Assembly (NCBI GenBank): GCA_021464245.1
Contig: JADCRB010000004.1
Span: forward strand, 2,661,103-2,725,102
From: Carallia brachiata
Lineage: Eukaryota; Streptophyta; Magnoliopsida; Malpighiales; Rhizophoraceae
Direction of reading: 5' to 3'
Length of the DNA: 64,000 nt
Positions within the stretch are counted from its first letter, which is position 1. Every line of letters begins with the position of its first letter. Made by a program: the position numbers and the translations under genes. The notes under the pieces were generated by a model. It searched no databases and was not told the DNA's origin. It saw only the letters and a program-made list of their open reading frames with translations. This document shows positions 12,690-26,600 of this stretch, piece by piece.

Positions 12690-12757
12690 GTGCACGTGTA
12701 CGGTTCGATGATTCCTATTTTTTTCATCTTGTACACGTGTATGGTTGGACGGATTCC
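12690..12757. promoter_or_regulatory. direct repeat of a CACGTG-containing block
   Basis: Two imperfect copies of a block of about 27 bases lie 41 bases apart. Each has a G-box core CACGTG (12693-12698 and 12734-12739) followed by GTACGGTTCGATGATTCC in the first and GTATGGTTGGACGGATTCC in the second. G-boxes bind bZIP and bHLH factors. The repeat lies about 350-410 bases upstream of the TCX start. Confidence 0.5.
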
Positions 12758-13489
12758 GGTATGACCCAACATAGAAGCCAATTAGGAAATGAGAAAAAGG
12801 TTAAGGTCAAATAATTTTTTTTTATTTTTTTTTATTATCATTAATTTAAAAAATATTATTATTTTGTCGTTACACATTTTCTTTATGTGATTGTACAAAA
12901 AATATTTAAGATTACACAAAAAAAATATATATGAATATAATAAAAAAAAATTATTTAGTCATGTAATAGATCCTAAGAAAATGTCTCTTCTGATCAAAAA
13001 TAAACTTTCGTTTGTGATAAGGGCTTGTAGATTAAAGTACACATGGTGTTTGGTAGAATTTGCGAATATGTTAAACATTTGGTAAAATGGCACGGTGTTG
13101 ATATGATATAATCTAATGAAAAAATTATTAAATTTAAAATAATAATAATAATAATAATATAACATGTAAATTTTTAGATCAATCGCATACTTCATGCATA
13201 TTAATCTTTGCGTTACTTCCTGGCATAACTCTTACAATACATCATCTATAATTAGTTAAAAAAAACATCAAATATATGGTGTCAATGTTAAGCAAAAGCT
13301 TACTGCAGTTTATTTAATTTTATAGCTCAGCCTTTATAATGTCTTGATTTATTCTACATTTTATTTTACCTACTTAATTTGATTGCTTAGTTATTTCATT
13401 TTATAATAGAATTGTTGACACCGAATTATCCAAAAAAAACAAAACTGTGCCAATGGACTAACTAAAAGTTATTGTTATGTACCAAAAAT

Positions 13490-14435
13490 AGCGTTACAAA
13501 CGGGTCCAGCCAAGTTAAATTTTGTTAAACTCAAGTGTCAACTTATTTATTAAACGAGTTTAAAAGTAAGATTCAATATCAGTATTATTTATTAACAAAC
13601 TGAGTTCAAACTGAGTTTACTGTTATTAAGCTGAACTTCCGAATTTTTAACGAACTGTATCATTTAATTTTATAATATCAATAAAACATTTAAAATTAAA
13701 AAATTTTATTATTACACAAAATAAAAGAAAAAAACTGTTTATTTAAATAAAATTAAACAATTAAAAATAAATGTTTAATTTTAATATATAAATATAAATA
13801 TATGTAATATATAATTTTAAAAATGAGTTCGATAGAATTATGTTTATAATACAATAAATGAGTTTTTTTAATTATTATATAGACAAATTTTTAAATAAAC
13901 TGTTTATGAGGTTAACCAAATCTGTCTTTGCCCAGACTCGATTCATTTATTGACAAATTTTGAATTTAAACTCATGTATTACTCATTTAGCTAAACAAAT
14001 GAATTCAAATCGAGCTCTTATCGAACTAAACCACTAACTTTTTAACAAACATATTGGCTTACTTGCAGTTCTAATCAAATATAAATTTTATCCAAATAAA
14101 TATATAAAATAAAAGATATAATCATAAATTAGTAATTATTTATACTAAAAGTTAAATGATACAATTAAATGTTATTAATACATTAAATAAATTTATAACG
14201 AAATATATTAAACTAATTATTAATAATACATTCGTCGAATTCTGAACAAGTTGTTCACAAGTCTGAACTGACCTTAGTTTGCTTTTGTTCAATCTCGACT
14301 CATTTATTAAACAAGTTTTGATTTTAGACTTGTATATCGTTTATTTAATTAAATGAATGAGTTCGAATCGAGTTTTCGTCAAGCTAAGTTACTAAATTTT
14401 TAACAAACATATCGAATCATTTGTAGTCCTAACCA
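13490..14435. mobile_element. degraded, inverted copy of the 0.93-kb TIR element at 34434-35360
   Basis: Shares many blocks with the element at 34434-35360, in opposite orientation. For example, AAAGTTAAATGATACAATTAA near 14150 is the reverse complement of a block near 34695-34715. The words ACTCATTTATT and AACGAGTTT recur at both ends. Terminal repeats and target duplication are too decayed to define. AT-rich, no coding capacity. Confidence 0.55.
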
Positions 14436-15249
14436 AAAATATGTTTGCATTGTCTAAACAGTAGAAGCTTGGTGTTAAGAATTTTATTTTCATTTTTTAA
14501 TTTATTAGTGCCAAAATTTCAACTCTAGTTACTAAAATTAAAAAATCTATGATTCTACCACACCACATGATGGGGATAAAATATTTAATTTGGGAAGTTG
14601 TATTTTGCGTATATGCATGTCGTACTTAGTTTTAGGATTTTCTTAGTAGAATCTTATATATAGTTTTTAATTTTTGATAATATTGTTAAAGTATAATGAC
14701 TCAAATTCTATTTAATTTGATCCGAAAAACTGATAATGCAACATAATACAAATTTTTGGTGGGTATTTGTTGTGTTTTGAACTTTAAAATTTATTGTACA
14801 CATATATATATTATTCTTTTTTAATTAGAGTTTATAAACTTATTATTTAATTGATGTCGCTTTAAACTCTCCACTGTATTCTTTTTTGATTTGACATATT
14901 TTCTCCCTTTTATCTGTATTTTTTTTTTACATTAGAGTTTTCACGTAAAATCTATGTGTTTTTCTTTTATTTTTCGTTGTCTATCACATTTATTTTTTAT
15001 AATAATTAATTTAATAGTTGGTTTGCAATCTTTATTAGTGGATAGGATTAGAATTTTAAGATAACCCTTAGACAAGTAGAATTCTTTAACAAATTAATAA
15101 TTATTAAAAATTTTATATAATAAAATAAATATAAAATAATCTGACATTGTATGTTATTATATTTAATTAATCAGTTTAATTCAATAATTTCACATTTTTT
15201 TCAAAATGAAGATTTAAATTCTATGAACATAGGTATATCTGATTTCCAT

Positions 15250-15515
15250 AGAAGACATGCTCTCTCCGATAACTGCAGTAACAAGGCACAACTTGTTTCA
15301 GCGCCACCGGCCACCGATCTATAGTTTCCACCCAAACAGGCGACGGCATTTTGTTGAAAAAGCGTCGAACTCCTCAGCCGCTTATTGCTCCGTTTATCAT
15401 TGTCCGTGCGGCCACGCCAGCCAAACGTCTAATGGGTCCCTCCGTCGAAACCGCTTCCATAGCCAATGGTTGCTACTTGGATTCCGTCCCCCACCTGTCG
15501 ACATTAAATAATTTG
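15250..15515. other. unexplained GC-richer patch
   Basis: This block of about 265 bases is clearly less AT-rich than its surroundings and is open in two overlapping forward frames. One of them runs MLKKRRTPQPLIAPFIIV onward and ends in the GA microsatellite. No family could be recognised on either strand. It could be a leftover exon or repeat fragment. Confidence 0.3.
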
Positions 15516-15588
15516 TTAAAAAAACAAAGAGAGTCAGGCATTAAGCAGAAACAGAAGAAGAGCAAAAAAAAAAAAGATGGGACCAAAG

Positions 15589-15592
<4 letters not shown>

Positions 15593-15667
<75 letters not shown>
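15593..15667. repeat. (GA)n microsatellite
   Basis: About 75 bases of GA dinucleotides interrupted by a few AAAG steps. The polar open frames over it (RERERE, SLSLSL) are artefacts of the repeat. Confidence 0.9.
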
Positions 15668-18600
15668 CCAGGAGAGATGAACGAGGATTTGGATAGAAGA
15701 AAAAGGCATACTAAGATTTTTTGGTGGATTTACGATGTTTTTAACCCTTCACTACCTTTTTTAATTGTCACTATAGAAATGAGTTAAACAGTTAAACTCA
15801 TCCTTATGTCCTTTTATAGGTTCTGTCCATTAGTCTTAGGTTTTTTTTTTTTAATTTCTGAAAGTAATTAAGCTTTAGTTTAGTATGTCATTTGCAAATT
15901 TTTTACAAAATTAATAAGAAGAAAGTCAAAAGTCAAAAAATTTAGAAATCAAAATTCATCTCGAATATAACAAATAATTGATTTTAAATAACAAAATTTA
16001 TATTTTATACAATAAAAATTTAATACTTGAATTTTTTGTCACGTATAATATAAATATTATTATTTAAAATTGATTGTTTGTTATGTTCGAGACAAATTCT
16101 GACTCCAAAATCTTATAACTCTAAAACGGAACTCAATTAATAATAGCTAAACTTGGAACAACGATTTTATCTGGAAAAAGTATGCACGTTGAATTTAACG
16201 AAGCAGATGGGGGCTCCAGAAAGACAAGTGCAACGTACATAACATAAATGCAAATAACTATTTCATGAATTTTTAGCATGAGCTTTCCATAAGCAAGACT
16301 GATTTGTATGACTGTTAAGTGGACTTGGCTATCAAGTTTGAGAGAGGAAACTAATTAATATTAGAGAACCATCACTTAGAAAGGAAAATCATTCTTCACA
16401 GAACCAATGAATTACATTGTACCAACCAAAAAAAGAAACACAAAGCAACCATATCTAGGTTGCAAGTCTTACGATACAATCCAAATGCAAAAGCAAACAT
16501 AAATTACTATTGCTATATATATTCTGTGGAACAAGGCGATCCTTCTTGGACAAAAATCTCAGGAACTCATTTATATATCATAACTTTTAGAACACAACTA
16601 GGTGGTTGTTTTTTAGGGGATTATGAGTAACTATCTTTATACAATGTGTCCGAATAAATTGGACGATGTGATAGAGACATTACGAGAAAATTATATGGCG
16701 TACTAAAAAAAATTATACGACATATAAGTAGTCAATAAAAGCCATAAATTTTTTTAATGACCGGTTATACAGATCGTATAGTTTCCTTTAACGCGTCATA
16801 TAATTTCTTTATAATTCTTTTGTCATGTCTTATAATTTCTTCAATTATGTCATATAATGACAGTTACTTGCAGCTCTCTGAAATGACAGCTAAATAAGTT
16901 TTTCCTAACTTTTATACTCTATACAAAATATTACATTTTATATACATGGCACTATTTTATATAATATAAAAAAGATTTTATAGTGATATAAAACGTCTTA
17001 ATGTTATATAAAAAATTATTTATATAGTATAAAATATTTTATATAGAATATTGTGTCCAAATGAGTTTTATGAGATTTTATGTCCGCATAATCAAACATG
17101 TGGAAAAAAGCTTTATGTTTTATAATTTTTATACAAAAATTAATAATGGGACCAACTCAAATTGCTTCCCCGAAATCAGATCACCATCATAATCATCTTT
17201 AGCACCAACAACAACAACCACCACCACTGCCATGATCAACACCACCAACATTCTTTTCTTTGAATCTCTGAGCTTTCGGAGTGGGTGACAAGGCCGATAA
17301 CCGACCCACCAAGAACGCCTGCAAAGCCAAAGTGGGTCGATCCAGATTCCGCGAATTGAGCGTTGCATCATACACCCAAATTTAATCAATCAAGCACAAA
17401 GTAATAATTTATAAACTGTTTCCAAAGTGAAATGGAAATGATGCATATGTTTATTATAGGCTAATCTATGAATGTACCGTATTGGCGTGGAGCGTAATTA
17501 TAAATTAATTGCATGTTTGTCTAAAGGGGCTGATAAGTAAAGGACCGCTGAACATGCTGAAGCTTTTCAGAGGGAAAAGAAAATGGGACTTGATTCCAGA
17601 TTTTCTAGGCAAAATCTCGCATTTTTCAGCTAGCTTAATGAGGTGTGAAGACGAGTACTGATACTGAAAGCCCTCCAGCTTTGGGAGTTCTGACAATATG
17701 CACATCATACGGCAAAGCTTTCCATACGATTGCCCTTATTATACGTAAGTTTTGATTCCCCCAATTAAAAATTTCCCAATGATTCTAAAACTTAAAAAAA
17801 GAAAATTCATGATGATGATTTAGGAAATTAAATTTTTTGTCGACGTCTTATAATTTAATTTTTCCAAAATTAGTTTTCTTTTACATTTGCGTCGGTCCCA
17901 CAATCACTTTATACTTTATAATATGTTTGACGTAAAACCATTTAAAATTTTCGTATTGTACATAATCCCTTGACAATAAACAAAAAGAAAGTGTAGAGAA
18001 GCACTTGGGACGTTAATTATGTTTGTGTGGTCGAGAAGCGCTAGGGAAATTAAAAATTAACTAGGCACAAAGGATACTACAAGCAAAGCAAACATTCTTT
18101 TAATAAAAAATAAAAATGTTTGTCAATGGATGCATCTGTTGGATCTTTATGTATATGCATGATGACAGATGATGATGTGAAGAGTGACTTAGGGACCCCT
18201 CTGGTTCTACTTCATAAGTAACATTGCATAATAATGAGAGTGAGGTGCCACTTTTAACTAAAAGAAACCAAACAGTATTCTTGGAATTTTATTAGGGAGT
18301 TTAATTTTATATATTAATAAAATAATATTATTTATTTAATAATATTAAATAACTTATTTTTTAAAATTTTAATTATTTAATAATTTATATTATTTATTAT
18401 TATTACTATACTTAATTTTACCGTTAAATATTTTCCTCTCTTAAAACATGTGTCGCTACTCTTTCCACAAAATTCAACACGGATCTCAATGGTTGTTGCT
18501 GACCCATCTGGATGCTGTCACTTTCGTTCAACATCTCTCTCTGTCTGAACTGTACTGGAATTGTATAAAGACGAAGCATCTCCACCAATTTAAGCGACCC

Positions 18601-21600
18601 GGCGAGCTCAGAGTTAGCGAATAGAATGATTTGAAGAACTGGGTTGTTGGTACAAGTCATTTATAAAGCGAGAGCAAGGTTATGTATACCTTTTTTTTTT
18701 TTTTTTCCTGGGAAGACAAGATATGGAGGGACAAGCATATACATATACCGATAGTGGCAAAGTTAATCGACCTGTGCTATAGAATATTGGTGCAGATTGT
18801 TAAATTTATTTATTACGTGTAATTTTTTTCAAATGAATTCTCAAATTATTAAGAATGTCAAATTGTATATAATATAAAATATAATAATATAAAATAAACT
18901 AGTCTTATATTATATCAAATATATTAAAATTAAATAAATTTATCTTTTACTATTTTAGTTTGTACATATACCAAACACATTAAGTTTCTAGGGACACTCT
19001 ACGGTTGTGACTTTCCACATAAAACTAGAATGGTTGAAATTGTTATGCTGCCACGATGACCCAGAAAAGATAATTGTAGACAGCCTTAACGTTTGTGATA
19101 TAAGACTATTTAACTTGAAGATTGTTTTAGGACTTTCGGGATGATTTTAAGGAGGGCTTTTATTTAACTATAGGGTGTTTTGATGTTCATCAAGAAAAAT
19201 AAATTAAGAAGCGTAGCAGCGTACCGAATGAGTTGTGGGAACTCAGCTATAATTTGGTAAGTTCTTATAATTAATCACCATACATAGGTCTAAATGGGAA
19301 CTCTAATTAACTAGTTAATAAAGCTTAAGTCCCATAATTTGAAAGGTCAAACTACGCATGAATCTTGTAGATAAGTAGATTTTCTCAAACATAGGATGGG
19401 CCCCTCTTTTCCGCCATACATAGCTCACAAGAGTGTGTGTGTGGGGGTCCGTGCAAGGCTCATCAGATATGCCTAAGGTTAGTCGTTTAAGATCTACTTT
19501 CTCGCTAGAGAACAAAAAAAAAAAAAAAAAAGAGAGAATATGAAATAAAGGATGTAAACCAGATCATGTCCATCGGTCTAAAACAATATAATTGTGAATG
19601 GTCCACTTATGCTTTCCATTGCAAGTAAAAGTACGTGCGGGTGTTTTTTTTTGGTTTAACAAAAAGGATAAAGTGGAAAAAGTGAAAATAATATCTTACA
19701 ATTTTATCAAAAAAAAATTATATTAGAACGCATTATTAGATAAATTTGATTATCTTATCTACATTAAACACCCAAAAGTTATAATTACTCAAATTGCCTA
19801 ACAAGTATCATTAGAATATTCAGCATTCTTATGCGGCCAAATGTAGGTTAAGCCAATCAAATCATATATAACATTAAAAGCAAAATCAAACTGAACAAGT
19901 TTGTTTAGTTTAAGGAATTATTTGCGGAAAAATAGAAGGCATTTGAAGGACAAAAGACTCTACACGGAAAGTGAGTCCAGCCTGTACAAAGTACGATAAT
20001 TAAAACGTATCCATGGTGGTTAATATTTGGTAACTTTGTCTTGAAAATACTTGAAAGGTACAACTACATGGATTCAAAATTTAATGAATGTTTTCAACAT
20101 TTTTAACTTACCTAACGATTGTTGCATATCTCATACTTATATATTATTATACAACGGAAAAATTTAATGCATCAAAATATTTGATAAAAGTTGAGATTCT
20201 TCGAAGATTACATATGCCTAATATTTTCTCATCGAGGACAATGTTTTAGACAATAAAAAAGTATTAATTCAACATGTCATTATTTGAAATTTGTCTTTTA
20301 TAAATTATTCACAAGAAAGATATATTCTAATAATTTTTAAATTTACTCAGTTTAATATGAGCTAAATCGTTCATGGTTTTATAAATTACATAACATGGTC
20401 ATTTGAGAAAATAAAAATCGCATATATGTTTAAACCTAGTGGCATGCATATTACCTCTAATTTTACTCCAATGACTATCGATCACCACTAAGTTCAAATC
20501 ACTTTTTTTTTGTGTTTGTTCAACTCCATACTTGTATTCAAAGGCATTCATACTAGTAATGAGGCTAATGCCCACATAGTTCAAATGAATATCAATGTTA
20601 TGTTTACAAAATTGCTAACCTTATAGGGTATTGGGTAAGGACCAAGAGATCTTGGATTTATTTTGAACAATAAGAGATCTTGAAGTTAAGCCATGAGAAA
20701 TGAATAATATATGATGGTTTATATAACACCTCTCTTTTAACAACACTTCCATCAATAACTCAATAAGAACTAGTCGGGCATAACAGCTTTACCCTTTACA
20801 CAAATAAGGTTCCACTTCCACAAAGTTAAGTATTCACCTAACCACCTCCAATTCCAGTGCACAACCCATCAACCAATGGCGCCTATAACACTATACAACT
20901 AGTGAATTGATTATTGCTTTTGTCTATCGTAAAATATTGGACCGTGACTTACATAACAATATTCAAATTTTAACCAATGAATTTATCCAATGATTCAATA
21001 CATCTGAATGATGGGTCAGGTCAGCATTATAAACTATGTTTGAGCGTTGGGTGCATGCTGGTCTTTACTATGTGTATGTACTACATTAATGAAGCTGGCT
21101 GGCCGGCGAATATATTAAGAAAATCAATGTATGAGATACTATATAGGGTTTCGCACCGATGACCTTTTCAATTAATAAAAAGCTCTTGATAAAACCTAGT
21201 TATATAGAGAAACTGGTTTATTAGTAGTATATCAGATAGGAAGTTGTGAATTTGATTCTTATTTTTTCATAATCTTCTTTTTTTTTTAGGTATAAAACAA
21301 AATTTGATCATCTTTTAAGACAAAAAAAAAAAAAAAGCTCTTCGTGAGCCAATGTAAACCCACCTCAGTTAGTGCTTACCTACTGGAGCAAGGTTAATTA
21401 GGGTTAAGACAAATTGATTGTGCAATGACCTTAATTAGGGTTATACATTGCCTCCATTGCCTACCAATCTGCTCTTGTCCAATGAAAATTCTTTAAAAAA
21501 AAAAAAAAAAAGGAGTCCTAGGGTTTTATGTTGAACTATCCCCACTCTCTAGATCAGGACGTGCATTCCACACACCAATTAAAATCCACCTTGGTGCAAA

Positions 21601-22217
21601 AAGGCATCTTGCCATTATTACACGACGACATGACAAGGACAAAGCCAAAAACTTATCTTCTCGACAGAGCGTATAAACCACGCATGTGTTATAAAAAGTA
21701 AGTAAATTAACCTTACACTTAACTTCATAGGCATCTAGGGTTTTTCTTATATGACAAATTCTTTTTTTTTTTGTGTCGTTTAAGCTTCCAAAGCCAAAAA
21801 ATAATGGGATTGTGATAAGAACCGCACCTTCTGCTGCCACGCGGACCCCTACCATTGGTTTGCTTTTCTCTCTCCCACCATTTCTCTCCTGTACCCTTTA
21901 ATTGAGTTGTTTACATGATGGAAAATCTTGAATTTAGGTATAAATAAAAACCAATTAATAAAAAAATAGGTGATAATAAAATGATAAGGGTTGTTGAATG
22001 ATTAAAATTTTAAAAAATTATTAAATATTATAAAATAAATTATATATTATTTTATTATTATTAAAATTAAACTATAAAAAAAATTGTAAACATACATATA
22101 TGTGCATTGCATGTGTTAGATGTATGAGGTTATGACATGGCATGGGCATCTGTGTTATATTTAATAAAGCAAAATGACCTCCTTTCTAGGACAAACAACA
22201 GATAAAAACACATACAG

Positions 22218-22240
22218 CTCTCTCTCTCTCTCTCTCTCTC
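22218..22240. repeat. (CT)n tract in the EMF1 leader or promoter
   Basis: Short CT run about 1.5 kb upstream of the EMF1 start codon, near the probable transcript start. CT-rich tracts are common around plant transcription starts. Confidence 0.7.
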
Positions 22241-22485
22241 GTTCCTATAAAGAATCGAAAACCTCTTTATTTTTTTGTATTTTTTGGAAATGGAAGGCTA
22301 GGGTTTATCGAAAGTTCGCATCCTAATCCTACTCAATCAGCTGTGAATCTGTGCTGATGGGTTGCAGCTTCTTCTTGGCCGCGAAATGCTCTTTCTGATG
22401 ATATACTTTTCTGGGTTGGCCATGAAGAATCGAAGCTCACTCCTTTTAATCAAGATCGGTTCCATTGATGGTCAGCTGAAATAAG

Positions 22486-23695
22486 GTGTGGCTTCTTCTT
22501 TTAATTATTCTTTTTGGATTCTTAATTTTTTCTTGGGTGTGGGGTTAGTGCTGTGTCCATTTTCTGAGCTTTTTAGCTGAGTTTGGAGCTTGTTGGTTCG
22601 TAGGTATTGTGGTCATTTCACTTCTCAGTACTTCAACTATGGTCATTTCTTTGCATTTTCGGATCTGGGTTTTTGTTTTTTTGTTTTTTTTTTTGTCAGA
22701 TGGGAAATCCACAGCTCTCTACGAAATTTCTGTGGGTTATTTTGTGTGTTTCTAATGGTTGAATCTCCGTTGACTGTTGACTGATTGCCAATTTGCGAAG
22801 AATGAAACCCTAAAAAGATTTATTTGTTGATTGATGTTACTGCTTGTAATGTGAGGCTTTGAGTTTGTGGGATTAATTTTGAAGTGGGTTTGTGTTTTTG
22901 TTGCTTTTAATGAGGGATTTACAGCTTCTCTCTTTATGGGGAAGCTATTAGCTTTTATGTAACCTACTAACCCTAATCTATGCTTTATCATACTGGCTTT
23001 GTTTTCAGTTAATATGAATTGTTATTCCTTTGACATCTTTGATTGTATTGTATGTAAATCATGAAAATTGTTGACTGGTAATTCAGTTATGTTAATGGCT
23101 TATTATGGAAACTTAGGGTTTCCATGTTTTGCCTGACAGATATATATTAGCTACTGATAAATTGGAATATCCATAGTAAAGTGTTTTAGTTTCTTACCAT
23201 TTAAGGAAATTATTAGCAAAATACAAATGCATCTTATTTTCACTCTATGCCTCCCATAATTGTGAACATGCCCTAACATGAGTGTTTGGGCCTTTTCTTC
23301 TTGTTTGGGCCTTTGTCTTAATAAATCATGTACATAAGAATTTAAACAGTTTGCTTGGGCATTCCTTCCATCTATCTGTACTCTTTACTACTGCAAATGA
23401 ATGGTGCCCAAATGCAGTATATGACAATGGTGTCACCCAAGATTTGCTCAAGTGTACTTAATATATAGTTCATCTTTTTCATATTGGGGGTTTGTTTCTT
23501 CCAATAAGTTGGGCATTACTTACTTGTAATATTCTTGTGTGATAAGAATTTATTTATTTATTTTTTTCTTACTTCCATCCATATTATTTCAGCTAAATGT
23601 CATCCTAATTTTAACATTTGATATTGATGTCACTCAAGATTCATCTTGTGTGCGCTAAGGTAGTTCATCATTTAAGCATTGTGGAATTATTGTAG
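22486..23695 (+). other. probable 5'-leader intron of EMF1
   Basis: A donor at ATAAG|GTGTGG (22486) and an acceptor at TTGTAG (ending 23695, one base before the EMF1 ATG) bracket a T-rich stretch with no conserved frame. This would be a leader intron of 1.2 kb. It is inferred from splice words and composition only. Confidence 0.45.
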
Positions 23696-23696
23696 C

Positions 23697-26600
23697 ATGG
23701 AGGGTAGCACTGCAGTGGAGAACTGCAATAATATCACTGCCTCCAAGTCCATGGAATCATCCATTAAGATCGACTCTATATCTATAGATCTCATCAATGC
23801 AAATGAGAAGCGAGTTGCTGATATATGTGAGCATTTTACCATACGGTAAGCTTCATTGCTTTTTATTTTTTCATTGGATCTTTTATTTTATTTTATTTTT
23901 TATTTGATAGATATGCTTTGATCCTATTATTCTGGGAGAATTTTTTATGATTAAACGTCAGGATTTCTTTTTAATGTGGCACTAATGTAAATGTTGCTTG
24001 TTCTCTTGAGGAATGTTGTTTTTTGGGGGTTGGTAGGAAGAGAGATTTTTCTTGTGATCATCGGTGGAAGTTGCCATAAGATGACTCAGTCTTCACCACC
24101 TTCTTGATTGGAAGGAATGGCTTCTAATATCTCATGCTGTTTGAAAGGCACAAGTAGATGACAAGAAACACTGAACAAGATTGACATGCTGGAAATGCTG
24201 TCATGCCTAAAATTTGCATCTTCTTTTTGCCGAAAGTAACTTCTTTTTGCACTGACTTGCTTAAATTACCTTTATTCTGACTGCAGTGGATATGTCTCAG
24301 AAACTCGCAAGAGAGACTTGAATCTGTGTTTACCATTTGCTTTAGATGCTCACAATAATGATTGTGAGAGGCAAAAATGCCCACTTCCTCCTTTACACGT
24401 TCCAAAGTTCAGATTTTGGCATTGCCATAACTGTCTGTCTGAGATTGATGCCAAAGGCACTACAAATGATTCTGCACATACCCTTAAATCTTGTCATCCT
24501 GACTTCAACTCCAACAATATATGCTCTCATGTGCCAGTCCTAGGTGATAGTGCTACGAAGTTGTCTGATTTTCAGCCTGCATCTAAGCTAGATATCCTTG
24601 ATGTAATAAAGGTTAATGCCAGTTCCTCTGCCAATTTGTGTAAGGCCAACGAGGTTCATCCTTCATTATGTCTTGATAAGAAAGAGAAGAAATCTGAAGT
24701 GGCAAGTAAGTCCGCCATAGGTCCATATATTACTTAATGTAAGCTTAAGTGCGTATTGCATTCGTCACATCAAACTGTTTGCTTAATAATTTGTCTTTTT
24801 TCTAGTGCACAATATGCTGCTAGAAGAAAATGTGAATCAAGAGATTCATAGATTTAATTGTGTGGGGACAGAAGCTTTTTCGGGTGCAGTGCAGAAGACT
24901 AAACATATGGATGACATGGGTAAATTTTCTGACAATGGCATACAATAAAAATTTGCATGCTCAACTTGTTGCATTGGCAACTGCAGTGCTTCTCACTTAC
25001 TCTAAGAATAGATCATGTGTTTTCTGCAACAGTAGCTTTCAAGTCAAAATGCAATGGATCCACAAATCTGTACAAGCTAGACGGTCAACATCTTGAAGTT
25101 GCTGGTTCTGAGTTTCCTAAAAACCTCAATGATATTGTCAAGGGCACCAATGCAATTAGTCATACAAGGGAAGAAACATCTTTGAAAGATCAAAACAAAG
25201 AGCTAATATCTCAGGAAGCTGGTAACGCTAAGGAGGCACTTAATGCTCACAATCGGCACATAAATAGATGTACTTCCCTGGAATCAGAGGAATGCAATGC
25301 TTCTTCATCTGAAAGTGCAGAGATCGTGACTGGGATTGATCTTCAGGACCTTCAAGATGATGAATCCAGTGGTTTGCGCCGCAGGAAAGCTAGAAAGGTG
25401 CGCTTGCTGACCGAGTTGCTGTGTAAATACGGAGATAGAGGCATTGATAATGTCAGGACTGAAGATTATACTTCTAATTCCATTCCTGCTGCATCTGGTG
25501 TCTCTCTAGATGCATCCACTGGAATTAATAAGCCTCCTGTTCCTCAACGTCAGCTGGCTAAGCTGGGGACTGCTAGAAAAACTTTGAGTCAGACCCGAAA
25601 AAGGAAATTGTCTCAGGATGAAGACCGGAGACCTGCAGAGAGAAGCTCCCAATATGCTTCCAAACGAAGTTAGATACTTAAAGGGAGATTCTGAGAACAC
25701 AAATGCTGTTGTGCATTCTGAATCAAAGGCACATGCCTCTGCAAGAATCAGTTTACAACCTGATGTTAAGTATCAGTGGAGCGAACATAAGATTCATAAG
25801 GCTTCTACTGGAAGTAAAAAGAAGAATAAAATGACCATGATTTCTGATAAAAGTTTGTCCTTAAAACCATTAGACGAGAATACGCCAGATGAAATTGGGG
25901 ACAAAAGTATAGCTAATCATAAGGACAATGGTATTGATGGTGTTTTGCCGAAACCAATGGACAATTCATTCACAGGCAGAGAGATAGATCTTTTCCCGTT
26001 GCCTGCTCAATGGAAGGAGAGAAACCCTGGTTATTTAAAGAAGAAAGGCAAGATGCCTCGAGTTGATGATCAGCAGGCTGCCATATTTCTCTGGAGTCAT
26101 GATATATCCAGTGAAGGTCCAGTTACAAGGAAAGACGTAGAGATCATGCCCTCTGCACCTATTGGCATTCCATTTAATGCAGTAGGAGAAACATCACATG
26201 AGAAAGGGCTTAATCTTTCTCTCAACAGCCGCATGGCTATAGACAGGAATGATAGGAATTGTGTTCCCCAGGTTGAAGACAGCCTGACTTCCTTTTCAGC
26301 TTGGCAAAACAACACTTTTGGAGATCAGGTCATGATGAAAATTGCAGAAACCGAAAATGTTGGAGAGTTTAGTTTTGCTTCCAAGTCTCCAGAAAAAGCA
26401 CCATTCATGAGTGGAATGAATGATAACATGAGCATTAAGAGACCTGCTATGTAGTGCCCTTCATTAATCAAAAGCAAAACCACACCTCTCAGGTTGAAGT
26501 TGGTGGTAGTTCTCTTATCCAGCAAAAGGTATAAACTTTTCAATTCTTTCTGGTATTATTAGAGCGGCTTGCTTTTATATGTTAGAATGATTTACACGTG

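Larger units (their letters stand above)
12347..13480. other. TCX promoter region and AT-rich spacer
   Basis: The first 420 bases upstream of the TCX start hold an E2F-type site and a pair of CACGTG repeats, listed separately. From about 12800 the sequence becomes AT-rich, with an (AAT)n run near 13138-13160, and no gene is recognised. Confidence 0.6.
14436..22200. other. gene-poor AT-rich intergenic stretch
   Basis: About 7.8 kb without a recognised gene. Contents visible: a GC-richer unexplained patch at about 15250-15515; a (GA)n microsatellite near 15593-15667; decayed repeats of a TCATATAATTTCTT-like word near 16780-16860; a minus-strand open frame near 17130-17390 with no family features; and long AT-only runs near 18300-18420 and 21990-22090. 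Numerous short open frames look random. Confidence 0.6.

Noticed and set aside
15351..15680. Forward open frame with an Arg-Glu repeat C-terminus
   Set aside because: The RERERE tail is just the GA microsatellite in translation, and the upstream part has no family features.
17129..17389. Minus-strand frame with a valine-rich stretch resembling a membrane helix
   Set aside because: The valines come from a GTG/GTT repeat; there is no conserved motif and no supporting exon structure.
24860..25096. Alternative exon frame within EMF1
   Set aside because: It runs through intron 3; the GT-AG join at 24919/25033 restores the conserved frame.
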